Shown one piece after another: positions 7,437 to 17,073 of a stretch of 55,460 bases of DNA (the first letter of the stretch is position 1; every line of letters begins with the position of its first letter). Source of the DNA: an uncultured Caryophanales bacterium (GTDB lineage Bacteria; Bacillota_I; Bacilli_A; RF39; UBA660); assembly GCA_947302515.1 (NCBI GenBank), contig CAMYVT010000007.1:1-55460 (forward strand), given 5' to 3'. The notes under the pieces were generated by a model. That model made no database searches, had not been told where the DNA came from, and was given only the letters and a program-made list of their open reading frames with translations. The translations under genes were made by a program, and so were the position numbers.

Positions 7437-8338
7437 TACTCAGCACCTACATTCTCGTAATAATATTTTTCTCCTTTAACTAAGAAGAAAGTGTTTATGA
7501 TTAATACACCATGCATCAAAAATTGTACATACCATCGCTCTAGCAACTCAATATATGTTTCTCTACCCAATAAGTATTGAACAAGCATTACTAATAAGTA
7601 CAACATAATACCGAATTGTAAAAATGATTTGTGGAAAGTTGCTCTTTCAATTCTATCTCTATATACACTTTCAACAAGCATATCGATATCCAACTGCATA
7701 TTTTCAAGAGAATCTGCAGAGTTTTGAGCACCTTCTTTAGTAATTTGTAAAAATAATTGATGCATATTTTTAACAATATAATAAGGATATAATTTACTCA
7801 TATACTCCAATGCTTCATCAATTGTACCATTATCATAACTCATGTTAATCATCTGTTTAACATCTGATAAAACAGGATCTTCTAATACTCCAGAATTTAC
7901 AACCCCCTCTAATGCTTTAACAAAAGACTGAGTAGTACCAAATTCCATAATAGTATTAGAAGTATATACTTGAATTTGTTCAAATATAAATTCTGAATAT
8001 ACTTTCTTACATCTTAAGAAAGCTAAATAAGGTACAAAAGAAACAGCAACAGCAGCATAAATAACACTAATAATCAAATTATAGAAGTATAAGTAAGATA
8101 CAATTCCTGCAAAACTTGCAAAAAGTGCAACTTGCATAGTATATTGTTTTACCGTATATTCTTGACCCAATTGCTTAGTCTTTTCATGAACTACTTGAAA
8201 AGAATAAGGAGCAAACTTTTCATACATTCCTTGTACTTGACCAAGAACATATTTTCCAACATTTTCTCCTTTATAGTTACGATACAAATAAATTGCAACA
8301 ACTATAACAATAATTATAAATAATTCTTCTAAATACAT
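7436..8338 (-). CDS. tadB: TadB-like pilus assembly platform protein
   Basis: 300 residues from the ATG at 8338 (MYLEELFII), seven bases after GGAGTGAT; the earlier in-frame start would overlap cpaF. An N-terminal helix, two helices near 70-110, a T2SF-like cytoplasmic domain (about 120-245) and two C-terminal helices (about 238-258 and 272-290). TadB and TadC form the membrane platform of Tad pili. It starts four bases after the cpaF stop and ends overlapping tadC. Confidence 0.8.
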   Translation of the reverse strand: MYLEELFIIIVIVVAIYLYRNYKGENVGKYVLGQVQGMYEKFAPYSFQVVHEKTKQLGQEYTVKQYTMQVALFASFAGIVSYLYFYNLIISVIYAAVAVSFVPYLAFLRCKKVYSEFIFEQIQVYTSNTIMEFGTTQSFVKALEGVVNSGVLEDPVLSDVKQMINMSYDNGTIDEALEYMSKLYPYYIVKNMHQLFLQITKEGAQNSADSLENMQLDIDMLVESVYRDRIERATFHKSFLQFGIMLYLLVMLVQYLLGRETYIELLERWYVQFLMHGVLIINTFFLVKGEKYYYENVGAE

Positions 8339-8342
8339 AGCA

Positions 8343-10058
8343 TCACTCCAATCGTGCCACATTAGGAACAGCTTGATTTACAGCAGTTTGAACTGGAATA
8401 ACAGGCGTTCCTCTTGCAACTGGAGCTGCAGGTATAACTGGCGTTGTTTGAGTCGCTGCTACAACTTGAGGTTGAGCAACTGCTTGATTTGGAATTACTT
8501 GCTGAGGAATAACAGGTTGAGGAATCACTTGATTAGGTGTAGCCTGAGCTACAGGTGCTGCTTGTGGCTGTACAGGTATAACCGGATTACTTATTACCTG
8601 CTGTTGAACAGGCTGAGTAGTCGAAATTATACTTGCCGGATCTTGATTAGCAGCAAGAACATTTGGATCGGCAGCCTCAAGTGCAGGAACATCAGTTGAG
8701 ACTACTGAATCTCCTAATTTAACATCTCCTTCAGAAGATATAACAGGTTGTGATTCTGCATGTCCTAAATCAGCTCCAACTTCTTCTTTATTTTCCTCAT
8801 CAGGTTTTGCTCCAGGAATTATTACTGCATCTTCAGTAGAAGGAACTAATACTGGTCCTCCTTCTGTTGTAGGAGCAGTAGATGGAGTTTGCTCTGCTGT
8901 AGTTTCTGGACTAGTAGTCTCAGTATTTACAGTTTCAACTGAAGAATCTTCAACAACAGCATCTTCACTAAACTCATCTTTTAATTCCATTAATGGCAAT
9001 TCATCAGGTAAATCTTTAATTATACTTCTAATATCTAAATTTTGATTTTCAATATACTCTATCAAATGGTTAGATGGTTTACACATCATCATCTTACCCA
9101 TTTGTTTTTGATAAATTAATCTCGACTTTGGTTCATTATTTTCATCAACATAAAATTCACAAACCTCATCTAATTCACGATGGAACTTTCCATATTGTTT
9201 ACTATAGAAAGCCTTAATATGAACACCCAATTGAATATAACGATAAATCGTTGATAAGAATTGATGTACATCCAAATCAGTCTCCATTAAAGAATATAGA
9301 CGATAAGGAATAGCCGAAGCTTTATCAGCATGAATTGTTGATAAAATATTGTGTCCTGATGAAATAGAGTTACGTACAGCAGAAACAGCTTCTGCAGAAC
9401 GAACTTCTGATAGTAGAATCCATTTTGGATTCTGACGCATACAAGTAACTAACACATCAGAATATGAAGCAACATTATTTGTCTTCATAGCAACAATATC
9501 TCTTTGAGGATAAATCTTATCTAAGTGAAGTTCCAAAGTATCCTCAATAGTAATAATCTTTTCATTAGTATTAGTATGACTTGCAAGATATTTTACAAAC
9601 TCTGTTTTACCAGAACCAGTTTCTCCTGCAACCATTATATTACAGTGTCCTTGAACACATTTAATTAAGAAATCATGTATAGACTCTGTAAAATAATCTT
9701 CATTAATCAACTTATCTTTTTCAAGACGAATCTTAGCAGGAGTTTTACGTATAACTAATGCAATACCATTTGTAGCTATAGACTGATGTACGAAGTTCAT
9801 ACGTAACTCAGCAGATTCAGCATCCAAAAATGGTTTAGCATTATTAAATGTAGTTCCCATAACGTTAGAACATTGAAAGGCCAACTTCTCAACAAATTCA
9901 GGAGTGGCCCCTTCAATTTCTACTCTCATAGAACCTTGAGTTAATGAACGAATCCATATCTGCCCATTATTATCATATGAAATGTCGGTGATATCATCAT
10001 TATCAAGTAATGAACGAAATGGTCCAAAGTCTAATTTATCAAATATGTTTTCATTCAT
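8343..10058 (-). CDS. cpaF: CpaF/TadA secretion ATPase with long proline-rich tail
   Basis: 571 residues. An N-domain (1-130) is followed by the VirB11/GspE-type ATPase core: Walker A GETGSGKT (145-152), the Asp box around IEDTLEL (about 171-177), Walker B-like LLSEVRS (about 215-221) and the His box STIHAD (about 240-245). CpaF drives Tad pilus polymerisation in the cytoplasm. The family normally ends near residue 350-370; here a further roughly 210 residues rich in P, Q, V, T and E follow, with repeated VIP-Q/N units such as VIPQPVIPQQVIPNQ. The tail is in frame, with no sign of a frameshift. Confidence 0.9.
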   Translation of the reverse strand: MNENIFDKLDFGPFRSLLDNDDITDISYDNNGQIWIRSLTQGSMRVEIEGATPEFVEKLAFQCSNVMGTTFNNAKPFLDAESAELRMNFVHQSIATNGIALVIRKTPAKIRLEKDKLINEDYFTESIHDFLIKCVQGHCNIMVAGETGSGKTEFVKYLASHTNTNEKIITIEDTLELHLDKIYPQRDIVAMKTNNVASYSDVLVTCMRQNPKWILLSEVRSAEAVSAVRNSISSGHNILSTIHADKASAIPYRLYSLMETDLDVHQFLSTIYRYIQLGVHIKAFYSKQYGKFHRELDEVCEFYVDENNEPKSRLIYQKQMGKMMMCKPSNHLIEYIENQNLDIRSIIKDLPDELPLMELKDEFSEDAVVEDSSVETVNTETTSPETTAEQTPSTAPTTEGGPVLVPSTEDAVIIPGAKPDEENKEEVGADLGHAESQPVISSEGDVKLGDSVVSTDVPALEAADPNVLAANQDPASIISTTQPVQQQVISNPVIPVQPQAAPVAQATPNQVIPQPVIPQQVIPNQAVAQPQVVAATQTTPVIPAAPVARGTPVIPVQTAVNQAVPNVARLE

Positions 10059-10090
10059 TTAACTCACTTCCCTTTTTTTCTTTTTGTTTT

Positions 10091-10903
10091 TTATCCTTCT
10101 GTCCAAACAGTATGTTCATTAATCCATTGTTTTAATTCATCACTACTAATTTCAAGATCTCCAGGCTCATCCTTTAAACTCTCATTAGTAGGAACAAGAA
10201 TTAATGAAGTATCATATGTTCTCATGAACTCAGCTTTCTTTAGTAATATATAGTACTCTTCAGGAAGAGCAAATACTACCATAGCTGGACTACGATTTTC
10301 ATCAATATTTTGGAATACAGCTTTACCAGAACTATCCTTTACAGCTAATACTTCAATATTAGCTAATAGTTTACCCAACATAATTTTATCAGCATCTTTT
10401 GCAAAAACTTGTTGATCACTTTCATCAATTTTATTAACAGCTTTCAAATAGATATCAATATAATTACCTGGATAAACCGAATTACCATAAGTAGTAGCAG
10501 TATTAACCGATAAATTATATAAAACATATCCTTTTGGGTATTGAAGAATAATATTGGCTGGCAATTGTTCTTTTTCAACAACAGCTCTCTTGTAAAATAA
10601 ACTTCCTTTTGGAATAACTACGTCCGCAGCAGAATATTTATCTACAATCTCACCCATATTCGTAATAACATCTCCTTCAAGCATTGAAGGTGGTACCTGT
10701 CTAGTACGAATCATTTTTTCAGTGATTTGAACTCCTGCTGGTATTTGTTCAGCAGCATAAGGAACTGTAATTGGGTTAATAGAACTTTTAATTCGCATAG
10801 TATAAGCAAAATATAATACAAATATTGCTAAAATTACACCTACAACCGTAACAGTATTTTTATTTTGTAAAAATTTACGAATTCCTGTAGTTAAATTTCC
10901 CAT
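10091..10903 (-). CDS. cpaB: CpaB/RcpC-like pilus assembly protein (SAF domain)
   Basis: 270 residues, start after GGAGGATAAAA. One N-terminal membrane helix (about 17-35), then a SAF-type beta-clip domain (about 45-110: VPYAAEQIPAGVQITEKMI, PKGSLFYKRAV) and the RcpC domain with SVYPGNYIDIYLK (about 144-156). CpaB/RcpC proteins act on the outer side of the membrane in Tad pilus assembly and may bind the cell wall. It directly precedes cpaF in the operon, the common Tad order. Confidence 0.85.
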   Translation of the reverse strand: MGNLTTGIRKFLQNKNTVTVVGVILAIFVLYFAYTMRIKSSINPITVPYAAEQIPAGVQITEKMIRTRQVPPSMLEGDVITNMGEIVDKYSAADVVIPKGSLFYKRAVVEKEQLPANIILQYPKGYVLYNLSVNTATTYGNSVYPGNYIDIYLKAVNKIDESDQQVFAKDADKIMLGKLLANIEVLAVKDSSGKAVFQNIDENRSPAMVVFALPEEYYILLKKAEFMRTYDTSLILVPTNESLKDEPGDLEISSDELKQWINEHTVWTEG

Positions 10904-10925
10904 TTTTATCCTCCTTTATATTAAA

Positions 10926-11435
10926 TTATTCAGTTGATGTTGAAGTACCATCATATAATGCTTGAAGTTTTTGACAAGCTTCAGATTTTTGTGATCTTAA
11001 ACCAATTTCTGTACCAACATCCGTAATATAATTTGTCTCCAACACAGCATCATAACTTGTTGAAATGTTAGCAGCTTGTCTATCAGAACCACCAGTATTA
11101 AAACTTAGTGATGTTAAAGAATCTATCTTAACACTAACTCTAGGTGGCACCTCATTAATATCATAGAAACCTACTCTATAACCCCTTGATGCATCAACAT
11201 TAGTTGCGAATCGATAAAGGAAGTTTTCAACAAACTTCTCTTTATCGATACGATATAGTCCACAATTTGATTTATAGAATGGATCTAATGCATCAATCAT
11301 AGCAGCATCAGTAGTTTCTTTTAATAAATAATAATCTAATTCACTTCCTGTTGAATAATTATTTAATACATTTAATAGATTTAAAGCTATTAATGCAAGT
11401 AAAATAATTCCAACAGCTAAAATACCTTTATTCAT
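10926..11435 (-). CDS. Single-helix TadE-like membrane protein
   Basis: 169 residues with one N-terminal hydrophobic helix (about 4-25, MNKGILAVGIILLALIAL) and an extracellular alpha/beta domain, including DYYLLKETTDAAMIDALD and KEKFVENFLYRF. The helix followed by a long amphipathic region recalls TadE/TadG-type pseudopilins. Two cysteines are present. I do not recognise a named family with certainty; an accessory pseudopilin role is inferred from its place between the large exoprotein and cpaB. Confidence 0.55.
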   Translation of the reverse strand: MNKGILAVGIILLALIALNLLNVLNNYSTGSELDYYLLKETTDAAMIDALDPFYKSNCGLYRIDKEKFVENFLYRFATNVDASRGYRVGFYDINEVPPRVSVKIDSLTSLSFNTGGSDRQAANISTSYDAVLETNYITDVGTEIGLRSQKSEACQKLQALYDGTSTSTE

Positions 11436-11462
11436 ATAAAATCCATAACCTCCTTAATCTAA

Positions 11463-14429
11463 TTACGAACCATTGTGAACTGGATCACATTCGTTTCTAT
11501 TAACATTAATCATATTATTACAACGTATAGCTTCATCACTAGGAATCTTGTTATTTGAACCAAGACCTCTAATCATATCACTTCTATAACGAGATACACC
11601 AGTTGGTTTATCTACTGCAAACGAACCATTAAATGCAGTATAATTATTATTTTCTTGATTATGATCTTTTCTAATTGCTCGAAGATCTTTTGGAGATAAT
11701 GTAAATTCATAATCAAGTTTATCATCTGTATAGAATTCTCCACCGCTAGTCTTAGCACTTTGTGCTGCAGCTTGTACTTGAGCCATATATGCAACAGGAT
11801 CACTCTTATAAGTAGTGTTCTTATTATTAAACGCATATGTAGACCAGTTAAATCCAGTCGTTCTTCCTGCTTTTTCTGGAGTAGCTAATTCCTCACCATC
11901 TGGTGATGGGAATAAGTTTTCTGGATCTGTAGAACGAATTCTATATCCACTATTAGATGTACACCACTCACCATATTCTTCAACAAGATCTTCATCAGTT
12001 GAAGAGCCGCAAGTATTATTTACACAGCAACCTCTTACACAAATCGGATCATCATTTATAGCATAGAAGCAGTCCATTTGAATATTCCATCCAAAATATC
12101 CAAAATTCTTAGCAATAGCATGAATATTATAATCTATTTTAGCATTTAAACTAGGAACTATATAAGCAGATGGATCATTATAATTTATTTCTGTTACAGA
12201 ATAAATTGAACTTGAATAATGGCATTCATCTTCAACAACATCTGAAGAAATCGCAGAAATAGAAGTTGTTGTCGCATTTCCTCCGCCAATCAATCCTTCT
12301 TCAACCATTTGTTTATGTTTATAAGCATTCCACCATAATGCATTTACTGATTGAGCATCACCAGGAACACAGAATTGTTTATCATGTAAATACCAAGTAC
12401 TATGATCAGCTTCTTTTAAATTATAAGAGATTTCACCAGTTTTCTTATTTTTCCAAGTTCCAGGGAATCCCCATGTTGTACGATATAAATTCTGTTCAGG
12501 TGCACCACTCTTGTAGCATCCTAATAATCCAACATCTTGAACAGGATAATTTGGTAATAATGTTGAATTTGGATTATCAGAAGTATTAAAAGCATTATCA
12601 CCAGTATGTTTTACTGTATCCTTTTTAGTATCATAAGGGAAAGTAATATGAGAAGGTTCTGTTTTTCCCTTCTTAGTATAATCAACATTAATTGTAAATT
12701 CAGCTTCACTAGTTCTACAACTAGCTTGTTTTTTACAAGAAAGTATTGTTCTATTATAGTTTTCTATATTTGTTTTATAATCCTCTTCAGCTTGACCTGG
12801 ATTTATATAATAATTCAAAGGCCATTGTACAATCCAACGACAATCATCTTGACAAATAACTCCGTTGCCAAAGTTATGTCTCCAGAATCCTCTGTAATCC
12901 ATTACATATTCACCCCAGTGATATTTACCATAAGGGTTTTCTGTATACCATCTACCTTCACCAGTTGTATTTAAGCCATTATAAGAATGAGGTGTTGAAG
13001 TTGGATACCATTCAATAGCACCACCAGCAGTTACATAATAACAACCATATGGATTATATTTACTGCCATCTTCTTTTGTTAGATTAAGGCAAGCATTTAT
13101 TTCGTCTTGTGATGCTAATTTATTAGCACCAACATTGTTTAATGTACTATTATTAACTTTTGAGTTTCCTTTAGTATTTCCATATACCTTTTTATAACAT
13201 TTATTTGAACATTTCTTAGTATATTTGCCTCCATCACATGATTTAACACATGAATCGAACTCCTCATTTGGTCCACCTTGTAACCACACTTGACCAGTAG
13301 CTAAAGTTACACATCTAGGAGTCGGAGTATAATAATTACACTCAGCAGGAGGTGGCGTAGATGCTTCTTTCATTCCACACGAAACCCTACTTGTTACACG
13401 AACTTTATAACTGAAGCAGGCACCAGCAGTTGATGCAACTGGAGGACCATATTCAACCTCTACAGCTTCTTCACAAATTATTTTACATGAAGGATACTCT
13501 CCATAAACTGTGGCTCCAGGTGCATAATTGTAAACATATGGAGTTTCACTTTTCACAGTTTCAATATGTTCACCATAAATATATTTCTTATTAGCAAAAT
13601 AATTTTCTCCTTGATAATCATCTGGATTTGTAGAAATATTTCTAAGATCATAATCACATTTGAAAGTAAGATCATCTCCAGAATAATCACCATTAGAATT
13701 TATTCCAGAACCATCTTTATATGTATTATGAGAATTTTCCGCTCCACGTTTTGCAGTACAGAACTTCTGCTCAAAACTACCAGCAGGATATGTTTTTGTA
13801 CAATCTATATAATTTATGCTGGTCGAAGTACCTGCAACCTCTACAGCAGGACAATTCCCTCTTTTTATTGTAGGAAGTTGTTCAACAGATACCTCAAGAG
13901 TTAAAGTTCCTTCCTTAAAATAACAAGAATTACTTTGATTTTCTTTATCAACAATATGATAAGTTTTTAAAGTAAATTTTACTCCAGGTAAACCAGACAT
14001 AGTATCATCAGTAGTATTAGTTTCTGTGATTGTAATTGGGCTATCACAAGTTAATGCTATATTTTTATTAGTATCATTAACTTTTACTAAAGTAAATGAT
14101 GTCTTACATCTTTGTTTCTTATTATCTGGAGGATTCATTGCAATAGTATAACTATTGTTACCATTATCGTTTATACTTATTCCATAACGTGTAGATAAAG
14201 TGTCTTCGTCAACAGTTCTACTTTCACATCTTTTTATATATTGGGCACAAACTTTTTCAAATGTTGCTTGATCCACTTCATTTCCATCTTTGTTATAAAA
14301 TTTATTTCTATAAACTTCACAGCTATAAGTTGCAGCATCTACTGGTTGCATATATGCAAGCACTGATAAAACCACAACTACGAATAATACCCCTATTATT
14401 CCTTTATGCATTATCGACAGATTTTTCAT
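11463..14429 (-). CDS. Large cysteine-rich secreted protein (possible pilus tip/adhesin)
   Basis: 988 residues. The start at 14429 overlaps the sortase end by 26 bases and has GGGAG upstream; an ATG six codons later (14411) is an alternative. An N-terminal signal helix (about 8-30) ends near VDAATYSC. The rest is polar, rich in N, T, Y and G, with several dozen cysteines spread in pairs (CGSSTD, KCSNKCYKK, CVRGCCVNNTC). There is no C-terminal membrane anchor or LPXTG-like signal. It looks like a disulphide-bonded extracellular protein; tip adhesin or pilus-associated protein is inference from its position between sortase and Tad genes. Confidence 0.6.
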   Translation of the reverse strand: MKNLSIMHKGIIGVLFVVVVLSVLAYMQPVDAATYSCEVYRNKFYNKDGNEVDQATFEKVCAQYIKRCESRTVDEDTLSTRYGISINDNGNNSYTIAMNPPDNKKQRCKTSFTLVKVNDTNKNIALTCDSPITITETNTTDDTMSGLPGVKFTLKTYHIVDKENQSNSCYFKEGTLTLEVSVEQLPTIKRGNCPAVEVAGTSTSINYIDCTKTYPAGSFEQKFCTAKRGAENSHNTYKDGSGINSNGDYSGDDLTFKCDYDLRNISTNPDDYQGENYFANKKYIYGEHIETVKSETPYVYNYAPGATVYGEYPSCKIICEEAVEVEYGPPVASTAGACFSYKVRVTSRVSCGMKEASTPPPAECNYYTPTPRCVTLATGQVWLQGGPNEEFDSCVKSCDGGKYTKKCSNKCYKKVYGNTKGNSKVNNSTLNNVGANKLASQDEINACLNLTKEDGSKYNPYGCYYVTAGGAIEWYPTSTPHSYNGLNTTGEGRWYTENPYGKYHWGEYVMDYRGFWRHNFGNGVICQDDCRWIVQWPLNYYINPGQAEEDYKTNIENYNRTILSCKKQASCRTSEAEFTINVDYTKKGKTEPSHITFPYDTKKDTVKHTGDNAFNTSDNPNSTLLPNYPVQDVGLLGCYKSGAPEQNLYRTTWGFPGTWKNKKTGEISYNLKEADHSTWYLHDKQFCVPGDAQSVNALWWNAYKHKQMVEEGLIGGGNATTTSISAISSDVVEDECHYSSSIYSVTEINYNDPSAYIVPSLNAKIDYNIHAIAKNFGYFGWNIQMDCFYAINDDPICVRGCCVNNTCGSSTDEDLVEEYGEWCTSNSGYRIRSTDPENLFPSPDGEELATPEKAGRTTGFNWSTYAFNNKNTTYKSDPVAYMAQVQAAAQSAKTSGGEFYTDDKLDYEFTLSPKDLRAIRKDHNQENNNYTAFNGSFAVDKPTGVSRYRSDMIRGLGSNNKIPSDEAIRCNNMINVNRNECDPVHNGS

Positions 14430-15240
14430 CAGCCTCAGCTCCCTTCAAAATTGAATCTATTTTCTCGTAGTTTTTATTTCTACGTACAGAAGATTTTGAA
14501 ACATCCTCACCGGATTTAACAAGACGACCTGTTACAATAAAGTCATAATTAGTATCATCTGTAAAGAATCTAGAACATGTAACAACAGATACTACTTTAT
14601 CATTTTCATCGTACTTAACATCATAATCATAAATTGATTCTTCTAATATCTTATTCATATATTTTTGAGTATCTTCCTTAGACCAATCTCCCTCAGGATA
14701 CTCATTAAGTTGACTAACAGTCATAAAATTAACTGCCATTATTTTATATAGATAATCATTTCCATCAATTGACAATTGGAAATATTGATTTTCTTTAGCA
14801 AAATCATAATATACAAAATTCATCAATTCTTCCATTCTCGTAAAATTATCATCATGAGCAATTGGATTAGGACCCAAATTCATAACATTGTGTCCATAAA
14901 CAATCATCAAATCATGGAATTTTGTATCCATATTTAATGACCAAAGATAAGAATCAGTAACTGGATATTCATAGCCATCTTCTATTACACCATATAATGG
15001 ATAATCAATGTTGGTACCTTGAACTCTAACCCAGCCAATAGTCTTATAATCTTTGCCATCTTGTGCCATTGATTTATTAATGTTATCCTTTCTCGATTCA
15101 ACCTTATAATAATTATTATTGCCAAACATTTTAACGAACAGTAAAACACCCAACAATAACATGAATACAACTAATGCGATTATAAGCACTATATTGTATC
15201 TTTTAAGCTTCAAGCTCAATTTCTTTTTTCTACCACTCAT
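14404..15240 (-). CDS. srtB: Class B sortase
   Basis: 278 residues. A basic head and one N-terminal helix (about 16-36) anchor it outside the membrane. The catalytic domain (about 60-245) shows TNIDYPLYG, the catalytic His in YGHN (His117), Cys222 in VVTCSR and Arg239 in TGRL, matching class B sortases. These transpeptidases attach or polymerise surface proteins with NPQTN-like signals. No such sorting signal is visible in the neighbouring genes, so its substrate is unknown. A further 35 charged residues follow the core. Lies in the pilus operon and overlaps the large exoprotein gene. Confidence 0.85.
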   Translation of the reverse strand: MSGRKKKLSLKLKRYNIVLIIALVVFMLLLGVLLFVKMFGNNNYYKVESRKDNINKSMAQDGKDYKTIGWVRVQGTNIDYPLYGVIEDGYEYPVTDSYLWSLNMDTKFHDLMIVYGHNVMNLGPNPIAHDDNFTRMEELMNFVYYDFAKENQYFQLSIDGNDYLYKIMAVNFMTVSQLNEYPEGDWSKEDTQKYMNKILEESIYDYDVKYDENDKVVSVVTCSRFFTDDTNYDFIVTGRLVKSGEDVSKSSVRRNKNYEKIDSILKGAEADEKSVDNA

Positions 15241-15256
15241 ACTACCTTTCCTTTCC

Positions 15257-17065
15257 TTATTTAATTATATATGGTGAATAAAATGTACCATTACCACTAC
15301 TTATAACAATACTCTTTTTAGCGTAAGCAACCGCTTTAACACCAAATCTGCTATAATTAGAAATAGGTTCATTTAATACAACTCCAATATCTGTAACAGC
15401 TCCACCATATCTTTCAGTACTCTTTGAAGAATTTATCAACCAATAAGAATGTGGTGCAAGACCATATTCAGTCGTTTGAGCACTAAACATATCATACATA
15501 TTAGGTGGAGATATTTTTACTTTATAAGTTTTCTTATCTATTTCACCTTTGTATACAATCATTTTCTTATAAATAGGTGCCTCAACTTTTTTAGCAACAA
15601 AGAATGATGTGTCAATATATTTACTAGCACTATTATTTATATAATATCCATAACTCTTTTTATTTTTTGGATTATAAGATAAAATAGCTTCTTCTGAATT
15701 TGAATAAGTTATAGGCCTATCATCTAGATTTCCTAAAGTATCAATAGAAACAAGTTTTGTTGTGCCATCACTTTCAGTATCAATTATTCTCCATAATACA
15801 CCACTAATAATAACATATTCACCAGAATATCTCTCGTTAAGCATAGATCCACCTTTTGCTTTTTTTGTTTCTCCAAAAACATAAGGATCTTCTTGTGTAC
15901 CTTTTCCTCCAGTTATTAATGTATTACCCTTAATAACAACTTTAGGACGAACACCATAATTATAAGAAGACTTAACTGGAAGATAACTTTTTCCAAACTC
16001 ACTGCCTACAAACATGTTACGAGTAACATATGCTTCTTTATCACTTTTACTATTAGCAGTCCAAGATATTGTACTAGGTTTAAGATAATTAATATTATTT
16101 TCATCTGCCCTATTTATATCAACAACAGAAGGAACATAAACTAATCTCTTTTTAGTATATGAAGTACATTCGGTTGTATTTAAATCAGTCTCTGTTACTT
16201 TCATATTACAGAACTTACTTTCAACAAGTAGTTTTTTTGCTTCATTTGTCATATGAGGAATATATACTTCATCCAACCATTCTTCAAGTTTATTATAGCC
16301 AACATTTGCAACATCTTCCTCAGCTACTAAAACAACATTATTATCATCATTTAATCCAAAAATTCTAAAAATCATATTAGATAATCTTACATAATTATTA
16401 GTAGGATAACCAGTATAATTATTAGCATCCTTAAGGTCTTTCTTAACTTGAGAACTCAATACTTTAACTACTTTAACAGTTCTAGTAACAATAGTTTTAT
16501 TACTTAAACTATCAAAAGCTATATAAGTCAATTCATAAGTACCAGTTTTTTTCGTATCAACTTCTCCCTTAATAGTTACATTAGCAATATCTAGTTTTCC
16601 ATCAGAATCATCTACAACGCTTTTTACACCAGGATCCTTAAACTCATCACCTATGTTAACAGCAATTTCATTTTTACCATTAAGTTTTATTTCCGGTCCT
16701 TTATGATCGATAGATGAAGTTAAACGGCCACAATCCAAATATACATAATATCTATAATCACCATTGTCACGTTTAACCTTAACCCAACTGTTTTCAAGAG
16801 AACATAGTTGTTTTGAATATGGAGCATAGAAATCTTCTTTCAAAAATGCTTTCTTATATAACGTGTTTAAAGAAAGAGTCTTTACTCTTTCTCCTGTTGG
16901 TAATTGGTCTTGATTTAACTCAAAATATCTTTTAGCAGCATCCTCAAGTACTTTTTCATTATTATGGAAAGTTATCATTGGAGAGATAACTAAAAACCAT
17001 ACAAAAGCACCTACAATTGCTAGAACGATAATTATTTTAATTCCTTTTAAATATCCTTTTTGCAT
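15257..17065 (-). CDS. Membrane-anchored DUF5011/Ig-like surface protein with two repeat domains
   Basis: 602 residues, start after AGGAGGAATT. N-terminal helix (about 8-30), a pseudopilin-like region with two cysteines (CSLENSWVK and LDCG, about 88-115), a DUF5011-type Ig-like domain (about 118-200: GPEIKLNG, DPGVKSVVDDSDG, GTYELTYIAFDS), then two copies of a domain that opens YVRLSNMIFRIFGL or YVIISGVLWRII and closes with GVRPKVVIKGNTLI..GTQEDPYVF or GVKAVAYAKKSIVI..GTFYSPYII. Likely an extracellular pilus-associated protein. The repeat resembles DUF6273-type formylglycine-like modules, which I name only tentatively. Confidence 0.6.
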   Translation of the reverse strand: MQKGYLKGIKIIIVLAIVGAFVWFLVISPMITFHNNEKVLEDAAKRYFELNQDQLPTGERVKTLSLNTLYKKAFLKEDFYAPYSKQLCSLENSWVKVKRDNGDYRYYVYLDCGRLTSSIDHKGPEIKLNGKNEIAVNIGDEFKDPGVKSVVDDSDGKLDIANVTIKGEVDTKKTGTYELTYIAFDSLSNKTIVTRTVKVVKVLSSQVKKDLKDANNYTGYPTNNYVRLSNMIFRIFGLNDDNNVVLVAEEDVANVGYNKLEEWLDEVYIPHMTNEAKKLLVESKFCNMKVTETDLNTTECTSYTKKRLVYVPSVVDINRADENNINYLKPSTISWTANSKSDKEAYVTRNMFVGSEFGKSYLPVKSSYNYGVRPKVVIKGNTLITGGKGTQEDPYVFGETKKAKGGSMLNERYSGEYVIISGVLWRIIDTESDGTTKLVSIDTLGNLDDRPITYSNSEEAILSYNPKNKKSYGYYINNSASKYIDTSFFVAKKVEAPIYKKMIVYKGEIDKKTYKVKISPPNMYDMFSAQTTEYGLAPHSYWLINSSKSTERYGGAVTDIGVVLNEPISNYSRFGVKAVAYAKKSIVISSGNGTFYSPYIIK

Positions 17066-17073
17066 AATTCCTC

